From positions 6,728,501 through 6,792,500 of the forward strand of contig NZ_CP163444.1 of assembly GCF_041053105.1 (NCBI RefSeq): a stretch of DNA of 64,000 nt, written 5' to 3'. Below, in pieces: positions 7,825 to 17,339 of the stretch. The DNA is from Streptomyces sp. R44. GTDB lineage: Bacteria; Actinomycetota; Actinomycetes; Streptomycetales; Streptomycetaceae. Below the pieces are notes generated by a model. That model was not told where the DNA came from. It was given only the letters and a program-made list of their open reading frames with translations, and made no database searches. Both the position numbers and the translations under genes were made by a program. Position 1 is the stretch's first letter; each line of letters begins with the position of its first letter.

Positions 7825-7846
7825 ACAAACCGGCTCAGCGGTTTGT
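7825..7846. promoter_or_regulatory. Palindromic receptor operator 2
   Basis: ACAAACCG-GCTCAG-CGGTTTGT differs from the site at 7618 by one base in the spacer and ends 90 bases before the activator start at 7937. Centre-to-centre distance is 207 bp, which would suit looping or dual control of the divergent genes. The rest of the 7459-7936 gap has a comparatively AT-rich stretch (7680-7790) that probably contains the promoters. Confidence 0.72.
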
Positions 7847-7936
7847 AGCGTTCCGTTGCCGGTTCCCTACGGATCCGGCGACCCCGGGGCTCCCCACAGC
7901 CGCCGGGGCCGAGCGACCTAGGTGCTAGGGGGAACC

Positions 7937-8743
7937 GTGAGCCGGACCTCATTGGAACTGAAGGAGCCTCATATACCTGCCCCGCGAATCGCGGGTAGAG
8001 CGAGCGCGGCGGGCGTGATCGTCGACACATCGGGGAGAGGCCGCCCGGCCGACACACCGGGAAGGGGCCGCCCGGCCGTCACGCCGGGGTGGCGCGTCCT
8101 GGTCGTGGAGAGCTGCGGGACGGAAGCGGAAGGCCTCGTCCAGGCGCTCCGGCGGCACGGTCACGAGGTCAGCAGGGTGGCCACCGGCGGTGCCGCCCTC
8201 CAGGTCTACGACGAGGTCGACCTCGTCCTCATCGACCTGGATCTGCCGGACCTCGACGGCCTGGAGGTCTGCCGGGGAATCCGCGCCGCCTGCGACGTCC
8301 CGGTGATCGCCGTGACGGGCCGGGGGAGCGAGCTCGACCGCGTCCTCGGACTCCAGGCCGGCGCGGACCACTACCTCGTGAAGCCCTACGGCTTCCGCGA
8401 ACTGATGGCCCGTATGGAAGCCGTCATGCGCAGGACCCGGCCGAGCACCTCCGCCGCCCGTGCGGTCACCAGGGGTCCACTGCACATCGACGTCGCGGCG
8501 CGGCGGGTGACCCTCGACGGCAGGGATGTCGACCTCACGCGCAAGGAGTTCGACCTCCTCAACGTGCTCGCCTCCCATCCCGACACGGTCATCCCCCGCA
8601 AGCAGCTGATGCAGCAGGTGTGGGGCGACTCCTGGTCGCGGCGGACCGTCGACACCCATGTCAGCAGCCTGCGCCACAAGCTCGGCGCGAGCGACTGGGT
8701 GATCACGATCCGGGGAGTGGGCTTCCGCTTCGGGCGCGGCTGA
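7937..8743 (+). CDS. Atypical OmpR-type response regulator, cluster activator (JadR1 type)
   Basis: 268 aa from the GTG at 7937, chosen because AGGGGGA is just upstream; a GTG at 7922 is an alternative. After a variable N-terminus with a 27-bp period repeat (SGRGRPADTP/GRGRPAVTP), the receiver domain begins with RVLVVES. The acidic pocket pair is Glu-Ser instead of Asp-Asp, exactly the substitution known in JadR1, a regulator that binds end product rather than being phosphorylated. The phospho-acceptor-position Asp (LIDLDLPDLDG) and the Lys (LVKPYG) remain. The C-terminal winged helix (LTRKEFDLLNVL, VDTHVSSLRHKLG, IRGVGFRF) is intact. It probably activates the downstream polyketide operon. 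No partner kinase is encoded. Confidence 0.9.
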   Translation: MSRTSLELKEPHIPAPRIAGRASAAGVIVDTSGRGRPADTPGRGRPAVTPGWRVLVVESCGTEAEGLVQALRRHGHEVSRVATGGAALQVYDEVDLVLIDLDLPDLDGLEVCRGIRAACDVPVIAVTGRGSELDRVLGLQAGADHYLVKPYGFRELMARMEAVMRRTRPSTSAARAVTRGPLHIDVAARRVTLDGRDVDLTRKEFDLLNVLASHPDTVIPRKQLMQQVWGDSWSRRTVDTHVSSLRHKLGASDWVITIRGVGFRFGRG

Positions 8744-8759
8744 GCCCGGCGCCTCCCCC

Positions 8760-8811
8760 AGCGGCCTGCCCCGGCCGGCACCTCCCCAGGTGCCGGCCGG
8801 GGCAGGCCGCT
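8760..8811 (+). terminator. Strong terminator after the activator gene
   Basis: A perfect 23-bp inverted repeat (8760-8782 and 8789-8811) with a 6-base loop and a short TTT follows the activator by 17 bases. It insulates the activator from the polyketide operon. The 250 bases from here to the carboxylase start hold the operon promoter region; no further gene is seen. Confidence 0.85.
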
Positions 8812-9061
8812 TTCGTGTCACCGGGGGGCGGGCCTCTGACCGGGGGCCTGTGACGCGGTTCTGACATTCGCCTGGCGCTTTTCCCACACAACCGCCCAGG
8901 GCTTGTGAATTCTGACGGATCCCTGAACCGGCGCGTCTTGAAAGGCCGGTGAAATACCAACAAGCTTGTGGGCAAGGTCCGGTGCAGCGTCCCCGGGTCC
9001 CTTTTCCGGGAAATCGGCGAAGGGCATGGAGATGGCGAGTCGATCAGGAGTTGAAACCGTC

Positions 9062-10816
9062 GTGCGCAAGGTGCTCATCGCCAACCGTGGCGAAATCGCT
9101 GTCCGTGTGGCCCGGGCGTGCCGGGACGCGGGTATCGGCAGCGTGGCCGTGTACGCCGATCCGGACCGGGATGCTCTGCATGTCCGGGCGGCTGACGAGG
9201 CGTTCGCTCTGGGCGGTGACACTCCGGCCACCAGCTACCTGGACATGGCCAAGGTGCTCCAGGCCGCCGAGGATTCCGGTGCGGACGCGGTCCACCCGGG
9301 TTACGGCTTCCTTTCCGAGAACGCGGAGTTCGCCCAGGCGGTCCTGGACGCGGGTCTGACGTGGATCGGTCCGCCGCCGCAGGCGATCCGGGACCTGGGT
9401 GACAAGGTCGCCGCCCGGCACATCGCGCAGCGCGCCGGCGCGCCGCTGGTCGCCGGCACCCCGGACCCGGTCTCGGGTGCGGACGAGGTCGTGGCGTTCG
9501 CCGAGGAGCACGGCCTGCCGATCGCGATCAAGGCCGCCTTCGGTGGTGGCGGTCGCGGTCTGAAGGTCGCCCGCACACTCGAAGAGGTTCCGGAGCTGTA
9601 CGACTCCGCCGTCCGTGAGGCCGTCGCGGCCTTCGGCCGGGGCGAGTGCTTCGTCGAGCGGTACCTCGACAAGCCGCGCCACGTGGAGACCCAGTGCCTC
9701 GCCGACCAGCACGGCAACGTGGTCGTGGTCTCGACGCGTGACTGCTCGCTGCAGCGCCGCCACCAGAAGCTGGTCGAGGAGGCCCCGGCGCCGTTCCTGA
9801 CCGAGGCGCAGAACGCGGAGCTGTACGCGGCGTCGAAGGCGATCCTGAAGGAGGCCGGCTACGTCGGCGCCGGCACGGTCGAGTTCCTGGTCGGCACGGA
9901 CGGCACGATCTCCTTCCTGGAGGTCAACACGCGTCTGCAGGTCGAGCACCCGGTGACCGAGGAGGTCGCGGGCATCGACCTGGTCCGGGAGATGTTCCGG
10001 ATCGCGGACGGCGAGGAGCTCGGCTACGACGACCCGGCCATAAGGGGTCACTCCTTCGAGTTCCGTATCAACGGCGAGGACCCGGGCCGCAACTTCCTGC
10101 CCGCGCCCGGCACGGTCACCCTCTTCCAGCCGCCGACCGGCCCTGGTGTCCGTCTGGACGCGGGCGTGGAGTCCGGCTCGGTGATCGGCCCGGCCTGGGA
10201 CTCGCTCCTGGCCAAGCTGATCGTCACCGGCGCCACCCGCGAGCAGGCCCTGCAGCGCGCGGCCCGCGCGCTCGCGGAGTTCAAGGTCGAGGGCATGGCC
10301 ACCGCCATTCCGTTCCACCAGGCGGTCGTGGTCGACCCGGCGTTCACCGCGGACCCGTTCCGGGTCCACACGCGGTGGATCGAGACGGAGTTCGTCAACG
10401 AGATCAAGCCGTTCGCCCCGGCCGGCGCGGAGGCGGAGGAGGACGAGGCGGGCCGCGAGACGATCGTCGTCGAGGTCGGCGGCAAGCGTCTTGAGGTCTC
10501 CCTGCCGTCCTCGCTGGGCATGACCCTGGCCCGTACCGGCCTGGCGGCCGGTGCGAAGCCGAAGCGGCGCGCGGCGAAGAAGTCCGGCCCGACCGCCTCG
10601 GGCGACACCCTCGCCTCGCCGATGCAGGGCACGATCGTGAAGGTCGCGGTCGAGGAGGGCCAGGAGGTCAAGGAGGGCGACCTGATCGTCGTCCTGGAGG
10701 CCATGAAGATGGAACAGCCCCTCAACGCCCACCGCTCCGGCACCGTCAAGGGCCTGAGCGCCGAGGTCGGCGCCTCCGTCACCTCCGGCGCCGCCCTCTG
10801 CGACATCAAGGACTGA
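9062..10816 (+). CDS. Acyl-CoA carboxylase alpha subunit (biotin carboxylase + BCCP)
   Basis: 584 aa from the GTG at 9062, which gives the conserved N-terminus [18 protein letters not shown] codons at 9026 and 9032 are alternatives. The biotin carboxylase part (residues 1-450) has the ATP-grasp glycine loop ([12 protein letters not shown]), [15 protein letters not shown] and [15 protein letters not shown]. The C-terminus is a biotin carrier domain with EAMKMEQPL, the Lys being the biotinylation site. It carboxylates biotin for malonyl-CoA supply with the beta and epsilon subunits encoded at 21811 and 23430. It opens the polyketide operon, the position of jadJ. Confidence 0.95.
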   Translation: MRKVLIANRGEIAVRVARACRDAGIGSVAVYADPDRDALHVRAADEAFALGGDTPATSYLDMAKVLQAAEDSGADAVHPGYGFLSENAEFAQAVLDAGLTWIGPPPQAIRDLGDKVAARHIAQRAGAPLVAGTPDPVSGADEVVAFAEEHGLPIAIKAAFGGGGRGLKVARTLEEVPELYDSAVREAVAAFGRGECFVERYLDKPRHVETQCLADQHGNVVVVSTRDCSLQRRHQKLVEEAPAPFLTEAQNAELYAASKAILKEAGYVGAGTVEFLVGTDGTISFLEVNTRLQVEHPVTEEVAGIDLVREMFRIADGEELGYDDPAIRGHSFEFRINGEDPGRNFLPAPGTVTLFQPPTGPGVRLDAGVESGSVIGPAWDSLLAKLIVTGATREQALQRAARALAEFKVEGMATAIPFHQAVVVDPAFTADPFRVHTRWIETEFVNEIKPFAPAGAEAEEDEAGRETIVVEVGGKRLEVSLPSSLGMTLARTGLAAGAKPKRRAAKKSGPTASGDTLASPMQGTIVKVAVEEGQEVKEGDLIVVLEAMKMEQPLNAHRSGTVKGLSAEVGASVTSGAALCDIKD

Positions 10817-10927
10817 ATTCAGGCGGCCGCACCCGGGCACACGAATTCGTTCCCCCCTTTCATCTCATTTCTCGGCCTTCTTCAGCACGTCCTTTCGCAG
10901 GACTTCTTCCGGTGAGGAGAGAAACAC

Positions 10928-11257
10928 ATGCACAGCACTCTGATCGTGGCCCGCATGGAGCCCGGATCGAGCACCGACGTCGCCAAGCTGTTCGCCGAAT
11001 TCGACGCCTCCGAGATGCCGCATCTCATGGGGACGCGCCGGCGCCAGCTGTTTTCCTACCGCGGCCTCTACTTCCACCTCCAGGACTTCGACGCCGACAA
11101 CGGCGGCGAGCTCATCGAGCGCGCCAAGTCCGACCCGCGCTTCGTCCGCATCAGCGAGGACCTGAAGCCCTTCATCGAGGCCTACGACCCGGCCACCTGG
11201 CGCTCGCCGGCCGACGCCATGGCCACCCGCTTCTACAACTGGGAGGCGAACGCGTGA
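10928..11257 (+). CDS. TcmI/JadI-type polyketide cyclase
   Basis: 109 aa, the usual length. The sequence [25 protein letters not shown] and the central LYFHLQDF belong to the TcmI cyclase family (ferredoxin-like dimeric barrel), which folds late rings of aromatic polyketides. AGGAGAG lies before the ATG. The stop overlaps the KS-alpha GTG (GTGA). In angucycline pathways this enzyme with the aromatase encoded at 14899 gives the angular four-ring skeleton; the exact ring is inferred. Confidence 0.92.
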   Translation: MHSTLIVARMEPGSSTDVAKLFAEFDASEMPHLMGTRRRQLFSYRGLYFHLQDFDADNGGELIERAKSDPRFVRISEDLKPFIEAYDPATWRSPADAMATRFYNWEANA

Positions 11258-12525
11258 CCGCGCGACGCGTCGTCATCACCGGCATCGAGGTGCTCGCCCC
11301 CGGCGGCACCGGTGCCAAGGCCTTCTGGGAACTGCTCAGCGAGGGCCGTACGGCGACCCGGGGCATCACCTTCTTCGACCCGGCACCGTTCCGCTCCCGG
11401 GTCGCCGCCGAGATCGACTTCGACCCGGCGGCCCACGGCCTGACCCCGCAGGAGGTCCGCCGCATGGACCGGGCCGCCCAGTTCGCGGTGGTCGCCGCAC
11501 GCGGCGCCGTCGCCGACAGCGGCATCGACCTCGCCGCCCACGACCCGTACCGCGTCGGCGTCACCGTCGGCAGCGCGGTCGGCGCGACCATGGGCCTCGA
11601 CGAGGAGTACCGGATCGTCAGCGACGGCGGCCGGCTCGACCTCGTCGACCACGAGTACGCGGTGCCGCACCTCTACAACTACCTGGTGCCGAGCTCCTTC
11701 TCGGCCGAGGTCGCCTGGGCCGTCGGCGCCGAGGGCCCCAACACCGTGGTCTCCACCGGCTGCACCTCCGGCCTCGACTCCGTCGGCTACGCCGTCGAGC
11801 TGATCCGCGAGGGCTCCGCCGACGTCATGATCGCGGGCTCCTCCGACGCCCCGATCTCCCCGATCACGATGGCCTGCTTCGACGCCATCAAGGCGACCAC
11901 CCCCCGGTACGACGACCCGGCGCACGCCTCCCGGCCCTTCGACGGCACCCGGAACGGCTTCGTGCTCGGCGAGGGCGCGGCCGTCTTCGTCCTGGAGGAG
12001 CTGGAGAGCGCCCGCCGGCGCGGCGCGCACATCTACGCGGAGATCGCCGGCTACGCCACCCGCAGCAACGCGTACCACATGACCGGTCTGCGGCCGGACG
12101 GCGCCGAGATGGCGGAGGCGATCCGGGTCGCGCTCGGCGAGGCGCGGATGAACCCCACCGAGATCGACTACATCAACGCGCACGGCTCCGGCACCAAACA
12201 GAACGACCGGCACGAGACCGCCGCCTTCAAGAAGAGCCTCGGGGACCACGCGTACCGGACCCCCGTCAGCTCCATCAAGTCGATGGTCGGCCACTCCCTC
12301 GGCGCCATCGGCTCCATCGAGATCGCCGCCTCGGCCCTCGCCATGGAGCACCACGTGGTGCCGCCCACCGCGAACCTGCACACCCCGGACCCCGAGTGCG
12401 ACCTCGACTACGTGCCGCTCGTCGCCCGCGAGCAGCTCACGGACGCGGTCCTGACCGTCGGCAGCGGATTCGGCGGCTTCCAGAGCGCCATGGTCCTCGC
12501 CCGTCCCGAGAGGAAGACCGCATGA
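11254..12525 (+). CDS. Type II PKS ketosynthase alpha subunit
   Basis: 423 aa, normal for KS-alpha. The start GTG at 11254 overlaps the cyclase stop. The catalytic Cys is in [14 protein letters not shown], and the two His motifs are [14 protein letters not shown] and [13 protein letters not shown]. It forms a heterodimer with the KS-beta encoded next and elongates a malonyl-ACP-derived chain. Downstream ATGA overlap couples it to KS-beta. Position equals jadA. Confidence 0.98.
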   Translation: MTARRVVITGIEVLAPGGTGAKAFWELLSEGRTATRGITFFDPAPFRSRVAAEIDFDPAAHGLTPQEVRRMDRAAQFAVVAARGAVADSGIDLAAHDPYRVGVTVGSAVGATMGLDEEYRIVSDGGRLDLVDHEYAVPHLYNYLVPSSFSAEVAWAVGAEGPNTVVSTGCTSGLDSVGYAVELIREGSADVMIAGSSDAPISPITMACFDAIKATTPRYDDPAHASRPFDGTRNGFVLGEGAAVFVLEELESARRRGAHIYAEIAGYATRSNAYHMTGLRPDGAEMAEAIRVALGEARMNPTEIDYINAHGSGTKQNDRHETAAFKKSLGDHAYRTPVSSIKSMVGHSLGAIGSIEIAASALAMEHHVVPPTANLHTPDPECDLDYVPLVAREQLTDAVLTVGSGFGGFQSAMVLARPERKTA

Positions 12526-13736
12526 GCGCCTCCGTGGTGGTGACCGGTCTGGGCGTCGCCGCGCCCAACGGCCTGGGCCGTGAGGACTTCTGGGCCTCGA
12601 CCCTCGGCGGCAAGAGCGGCATCGGCCGGCTCACCCGCTTCGACCCCTCCGGCTATCCGGCGCGGCTCGCCGGTGAGGTGCCCGGCTTCGCCGCAGAGGA
12701 GCACCTGCCGAGCCGGCTGCTGCCGCAGACCGACCGGATGACCCGGCTCGCGCTCGTCGCCGCGGACTGGGCGCTCGCCGACGCGGGCGTCAGCCCCGAG
12801 GAGCAGGCCGAGTTCGACATGGGCGTGGTGACGGCCAGCTCCTCCGGCGGCTTCGAGTTCGGCCAGGGCGAGCTGCAGAAGCTGTGGAGCCAGGGCAGCC
12901 AGTACGTCAGCGCGTACCAGTCCTTCGCCTGGTTCTACGCGGTCAACAGCGGCCAGATATCCATCCGCAACGGCATGAAGGGCCCCAGCGGCGTCGTCGT
13001 CAGCGACCAGGCCGGCGGTCTCGACGCCGTGGCGCAGGCCCGCCGCCAGATCCGCAAGGGCACCCGGCTGATCGTCTCCGGCGGTGTGGACGCCTCCCTC
13101 TGCCCCTGGGGCTGGGTGGCGCAGCTGTCGTCGGAGCGGCTCAGCACGAGCGAGGAGCCGGCCCGGGCGTACGTGCCCTTCGACCGTGAGGCCCGCGGCC
13201 ACGTGCCCGGCGAGGGCGGTGCGATCCTCGTCATGGAGGCCGCCGAGGCGGCCCGGGAGCGCGGGGCCCGGATCTACGGCGAGATCGCGGGATACGGCTC
13301 CACCTTCGACCCCCGGCCCGGCAGCGGCCGCGAGCCCGGCCTGCGCAAGGCGATCGAACTCGCCCTCGCCGACGCGGAACTGACCCCGGCCGACGTCGAC
13401 GTCGTCTTCGCGGACGCCGCCGCCGTCCCCGAGCTCGACCGCGCCGAGGCCGAGGCGATCAACGGCGTCTTCGGCGCCGGGGCCGTCCCGGTCACCGCGC
13501 CCAAGACGATGACCGGCCGCCTCTACTCGGGCGCCGCCGCGCTCGACCTCGCCGCCGCGTTCCTCGCGATCGACGATGGCGTGATCCCGCCCACCGTGAA
13601 CGTCGACCCGGTGGCCGAGTACGGCCTCGACCTGGTCCTCGACCGTCCCCGTACCGCCGAGGTGCGCACCGCCCTGGTGCTCGCCCGCGGCCACGGCGGC
13701 TTCAACTCCGCGATGGTCGTCCGCGCCGCGGCCTGA
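12522..13736 (+). CDS. Type II PKS chain length factor (KS beta)
   Basis: 404 aa. The active-site Cys of ketosynthases is replaced by Gln in [12 protein letters not shown], the diagnostic feature of chain length factors, which decarboxylate malonyl-ACP and set chain length. Other KS motifs ([25 protein letters not shown]) are retained. ATG at 12522 overlaps the KS-alpha stop. Decaketide length, as for other angucyclines, is expected from synteny but not readable with certainty. Confidence 0.98.
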   Translation: MSASVVVTGLGVAAPNGLGREDFWASTLGGKSGIGRLTRFDPSGYPARLAGEVPGFAAEEHLPSRLLPQTDRMTRLALVAADWALADAGVSPEEQAEFDMGVVTASSSGGFEFGQGELQKLWSQGSQYVSAYQSFAWFYAVNSGQISIRNGMKGPSGVVVSDQAGGLDAVAQARRQIRKGTRLIVSGGVDASLCPWGWVAQLSSERLSTSEEPARAYVPFDREARGHVPGEGGAILVMEAAEAARERGARIYGEIAGYGSTFDPRPGSGREPGLRKAIELALADAELTPADVDVVFADAAAVPELDRAEAEAINGVFGAGAVPVTAPKTMTGRLYSGAAALDLAAAFLAIDDGVIPPTVNVDPVAEYGLDLVLDRPRTAEVRTALVLARGHGGFNSAMVVRAAA

Positions 13737-13778
13737 CCACCGCGTTCCCCCACCCCACGCATCAAGAGGAGAACAACC

Positions 13779-14048
13779 ATGAGCACCCAGCCCTTCACCC
13801 TCGACGACCTCAAGCGGATCCTGCGCGAGGGCGCCGGCGCCGACGAGGGCGTGGACCTCGACGGCGACATCCTCGACAGCCACTTCGAGACCCTCGGCTA
13901 CGAGTCGCTCGCCCTCCTGGAGACGGGCAGCCGCATCGAGCGCGAGTACGCCATCACCCTCGACGACGACGTGCTGTCCGACGCCGACACCCCGCGCGCC
14001 CTGATCGAGGCCGTCAACGCCCATCTGTCGGCCGTCGCCGCCTCCTGA
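13779..14048 (+). CDS. Acyl carrier protein of the type II PKS
   Basis: 89 aa, typical for aromatic PKS ACPs. The phosphopantetheine serine lies in LGYESLALLETGSRIE. A good AAGAGGAG ribosome binding site precedes the ATG, allowing high expression. It carries the growing polyketide and is probably activated by the PPTase encoded at 21086. It lies directly after the KS pair as in all minimal PKS sets. Confidence 0.97.
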   Translation: MSTQPFTLDDLKRILREGAGADEGVDLDGDILDSHFETLGYESLALLETGSRIEREYAITLDDDVLSDADTPRALIEAVNAHLSAVAAS

Positions 14049-14080
14049 ACACGCCCCCTCCGCGTAGAGAAGAGACCAGC

Positions 14081-14866
14081 ATGTCCCAGCAGGAGAAGAG
14101 GGTCGCCCTCGTCACCGGAGCCACCAGCGGCATCGGCCTCGCCGTCGCCCGGCTCCTCGCGGCCCAGAACCACCGGGTCTTCCTCGGCGCCCGCAGCGCG
14201 CAGAACGTCGCCGCCACCGTCAAGCAGCTCCAGGACGAGGGGTACGAGGTCGACGGCACGACCCTCGACGTGCGCTCCGGCGAGGACGTCCAGGCCTTCG
14301 TCCAGGCCGCCGTCGACCGCTTCGGCACCGTCGACGTCCTGGTGAACAACGCCGGCCGCAGCGGCGGCGGAGTCACCGCCGACATCGCCGACGAGCTGTG
14401 GCACGACGTCATCGACACCAACCTCAACAGCGTCTTCCGGCTCACCCGCGAGGCGCTGACCACCGGCGGGATGCGCGAGAAGTCCCGCGGCCGGATCATC
14501 AACATCGCCTCCACCGCCGGCAAGCAGGGCGTCGTCCTCGGCGCCCCCTACTCGGCCTCCAAGCACGGCGTCGTCGGCTTCACCAAGGCCCTCGGCAACG
14601 AGCTCGCCCCGACCGGCATCACCGTCAACGCGGTCTGCCCCGGCTATGTCGAGACGCCGATGGCCCAGCGCGTCCGCCAGGGCTACGCCGCCGCGTACGA
14701 CACCTCCGAGGACGCCATCCTCGAGAAGTTCCAGTCGAAGATCCCCCTCGGCCGCTACTCCACGCCCGAGGAGGTCGCCGGCCTCGTCGGCTACCTGGCC
14801 TCGGACACCGCCGCCTCCATCACCTCGCAGGCGCTCAACGTCTGCGGCGGCCTCGGCAACTTCTGA
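14081..14866 (+). CDS. C-9-type polyketide ketoreductase (SDR)
   Basis: 261 aa. NADPH-binding TGATSGIG, NNAGRSGGG and catalytic YSASKHGVVGF are present, and the overall sequence is of the ActIII/JadE type. These reduce the C-9 carbonyl of the nascent poly-beta-ketone and steer first-ring folding. A GAGAAGAG ribosome binding site precedes the ATG. Position between ACP and aromatase matches jadE. Confidence 0.96.
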   Translation: MSQQEKRVALVTGATSGIGLAVARLLAAQNHRVFLGARSAQNVAATVKQLQDEGYEVDGTTLDVRSGEDVQAFVQAAVDRFGTVDVLVNNAGRSGGGVTADIADELWHDVIDTNLNSVFRLTREALTTGGMREKSRGRIINIASTAGKQGVVLGAPYSASKHGVVGFTKALGNELAPTGITVNAVCPGYVETPMAQRVRQGYAAAYDTSEDAILEKFQSKIPLGRYSTPEEVAGLVGYLASDTAASITSQALNVCGGLGNF

Positions 14867-14898
14867 TCCGCACCCTCTGAACGCGAGGAGAGTTCACG

Positions 14899-15855
14899 AT
14901 GACGACCCGTGAGGTCGAGCACGAGATCACCGTCACGGCCCCGGCCCGGGCCGTGTACCGGCTGATCGCCGAGGTGGAGAACTGGCCGCGGATCTTCCCG
15001 CCCACCCTCTACGTCGACCACGTCGAGCGCGGCGAGCGGGAGGAGCGCATCCGGATCTGGGCGACCGCCAACGGCGCCCCGAAGAACTGGACGTCCCGGC
15101 GGACCCTGGACCCGGAGACCCTGACGATCACCTTCCGCCAGGAGGTCTCCACCCCGCCCGTCGCCGCCATGGGCGGCACCTGGATCATCGAGCCGCTCTC
15201 CGCGACCGAGTCCCGGATCCGGCTGCTCCACGACTACCGGGCGATCGACGACGACCCCGAGGGCCTGAAGTGGATCGACGAGGCCGTCGACCGCAACTCG
15301 CGCTCCGAACTCGCCGCCCTCAAGACCAACGTCGAACTGGCCCACGCCTCCGAGGAGATCACCTTCTCCTTCGAGGACACCGTGCGGGTCGACGGCTCCG
15401 CCAAGGACGTCTACGACTTCGTGAACGAGGCGAACCTCTGGCCGGAGCGGCTGCCGCACGTGGCCACGGTCCGCTTCGAGGAGGAGACCCCCGGGCTGCA
15501 GAGCCTGGAGATGGACACCCGGGCCAAGGACGGCTCCACCCACACCACGAAGTCGTACCGGGTGACCTTCCCGCACCACAGGATCGCCTACAAGCAGATC
15601 ACCCTGCCGGCCCTGATGACCCTGCACACGGGCTACTGGACGTTCACGGAGGAGGCCGACGGCGGCGTCTCCGCCTCCTCCCAGCACACGGTCGTCCTCA
15701 ACACGGCGAACATCGAGCGGATCCTCGGTGCCGACGCCACCGTCGCCGACGCCCGCGACTACGTGCGCACCGCGCTCAGCACCAACAGCCGGGCCACCCT
15801 CGGGTACGCCAAGGAGTACGCCGAGGCCAAGGCCCGTACCGAGGGCAAGGCCTGA
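14899..15855 (+). CDS. Aromatase/cyclase, two SRPBCC domains
   Basis: 318 aa containing two tandem helix-grip domains (residues about 1-145 and 155-310), as in reducing-PKS didomain aromatase/cyclases such as JadD. Characteristic segments are VEHEITVTAPARAVYRLIAE in the first and VYDFVNEANLWPERLPHVA in the second. It dehydrates and aromatises the first ring of the C-9-reduced polyketide. A GAGGAGAG site precedes the start, and the FAD monooxygenase ATG follows 3 bases after its stop. Confidence 0.95.
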   Translation: MTTREVEHEITVTAPARAVYRLIAEVENWPRIFPPTLYVDHVERGEREERIRIWATANGAPKNWTSRRTLDPETLTITFRQEVSTPPVAAMGGTWIIEPLSATESRIRLLHDYRAIDDDPEGLKWIDEAVDRNSRSELAALKTNVELAHASEEITFSFEDTVRVDGSAKDVYDFVNEANLWPERLPHVATVRFEEETPGLQSLEMDTRAKDGSTHTTKSYRVTFPHHRIAYKQITLPALMTLHTGYWTFTEEADGGVSASSQHTVVLNTANIERILGADATVADARDYVRTALSTNSRATLGYAKEYAEAKARTEGKA

Positions 15856-15857
15856 CC

Positions 15858-17339
15858 ATGGAGACGACGGTGGAGACCGACGTCGTCGTCATCGGTGCCG
15901 GTCCCACCGGCCTGATGCTCGCCGGCGAACTGCGGCTCGGTGGCGCGGACGTGATCGTCCTGGAGCGCCGTGCCACCCCCACGACCGAGTCCAGGGCCTC
16001 CACGCTGCACGCCCGCACCATGGAACTCCTCGACGACCGGGGCCTGTTGACCGCCTTCGGCAGCCCGCCGTCGGAGCCCCGCGGCCACTTCGGCGGCATC
16101 CCGCTCGACCTGACCCTGCCGAGCCCCCACCCCGGGCAGTGGAAGGTCGAGCAGACCCGCACCGAGCTGCTGCTCGCGGAGTGGGCCGGCGGCCTCGGCG
16201 CCGGACTGCGGCGCGGGCACACGCTCCGCTCCCTCACCGAGACGGACACGCACGTCGAGGCCGGGGCGGTCGGGCCGGACGGCCGTGAGGTACGGGTCAG
16301 GGGGCGGTACCTCGTCGGCTGCGACGGCGAGCAGAGCACCGTACGGGCCCTGACCGGGGCCGAGTTCCCCGGCCAGGAGGCCCGGCGCGAGCTGCTGCGC
16401 GCCGACGTCGCCGGGATCGACGTCCCGAACCGGCGCTTCCAGCGGCTGCCCGGCGGCCTCGCCGTCGCGGCCCGGCGGCCCGACGGCGTCACCCGGGTCA
16501 TGGTCCACGCCTTCGGCAGGCCCGCCGCACCCCGCACCGAGGAGCCCGGCTTCGACGAGGTCGTGGACGTGTGGAAGCGGGTCACGGGCGAGGACATCAG
16601 CGGCGGCACCCCGCTCTGGGTGAACTCCTTCCACGACGCCAACCGGCAGCTCACCCGCTACCGCGAAGGCCGCGTGCTCTGGGCCGGGGACGCCGCCCAC
16701 CAGCAGATGCCGATCGGCGGCCAGGCCCTCAACCTCGGCCTCCAGGACGCCGTCAACCTCGGCTGGAAGCTCGCCGCCACCGTCCGCGGCACCGCCCCCG
16801 CCGGGCTGCTCGACACGTACCACGAGGAGCGGCACGCCGTCGGCCGGCAGGTCCTCGCCAACATCAGGGCCCAGGCCCTGCTGCTCCTCGGCGGCCCCGA
16901 GGCGGAGCCCGTCCGCTCCCTCCTCGGCCCGCTCATCGGCCTGGACGCGGTGCGCGCGCACCTCGCCGGGAAGATCTCCGGACTCGACATCCGGTACGGC
17001 ACGGAGCACGGCGGAGTCCACCCGCTGACCGGCACCCGGCTGCCGCACACCGCCCTCGCCGGAGGCCACGCGCCCGTCACCGGGCCGCTGCGGGCGGGAC
17101 GCGGCCTGTTCCTCCTCCTGGCCGAGGAGAGCGGCGGTCCCGCCGCTCCCTGGGCGGACCGGGTCACCACGCTCGCCGCCCGGCCGGTCCCCGGCGGCCC
17201 CCTCGACGGCCTCGACGCCGTCCTCGTACGGCCCGACGGCCACGTCGGGTGGACCTCGGCGGACGACGCGGGACCGGAGACGGCCCTGCGCCGCTGGTTC
17301 GGTGCCCCCACCCACGAACTCGGACGAAGGACGCCATGA
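15858..17339 (+). CDS. FAD-dependent aromatic monooxygenase 1 (JadF/JadH/PgaE-like)
   Basis: 493 aa. The FAD ADP-binding motif VVIGAGPTGLMLAGELRLGG, the GCDGEQST motif and the flavin-binding GDAAHQQMP identify a class A flavoprotein hydroxylase of the polyketide-tailoring group. It likely hydroxylates the angucyclinone at C-12 or C-12b. It lies 2 bases past the aromatase stop and overlaps the next monooxygenase by ATGA. Whether it corresponds to jadF or jadH cannot be settled by reading alone. Unlike PgaM it has no fused SDR domain. Confidence 0.93.
   Translation: METTVETDVVVIGAGPTGLMLAGELRLGGADVIVLERRATPTTESRASTLHARTMELLDDRGLLTAFGSPPSEPRGHFGGIPLDLTLPSPHPGQWKVEQTRTELLLAEWAGGLGAGLRRGHTLRSLTETDTHVEAGAVGPDGREVRVRGRYLVGCDGEQSTVRALTGAEFPGQEARRELLRADVAGIDVPNRRFQRLPGGLAVAARRPDGVTRVMVHAFGRPAAPRTEEPGFDEVVDVWKRVTGEDISGGTPLWVNSFHDANRQLTRYREGRVLWAGDAAHQQMPIGGQALNLGLQDAVNLGWKLAATVRGTAPAGLLDTYHEERHAVGRQVLANIRAQALLLLGGPEAEPVRSLLGPLIGLDAVRAHLAGKISGLDIRYGTEHGGVHPLTGTRLPHTALAGGHAPVTGPLRAGRGLFLLLAEESGGPAAPWADRVTTLAARPVPGGPLDGLDAVLVRPDGHVGWTSADDAGPETALRRWFGAPTHELGRRTP

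Noticed and set aside
7937..8743. The cluster activator as a SARP
   Set aside because: The N-terminus is a receiver domain and the DNA-binding domain is C-terminal; there is no bacterial transcriptional activation domain, so it is OmpR/JadR1-type.
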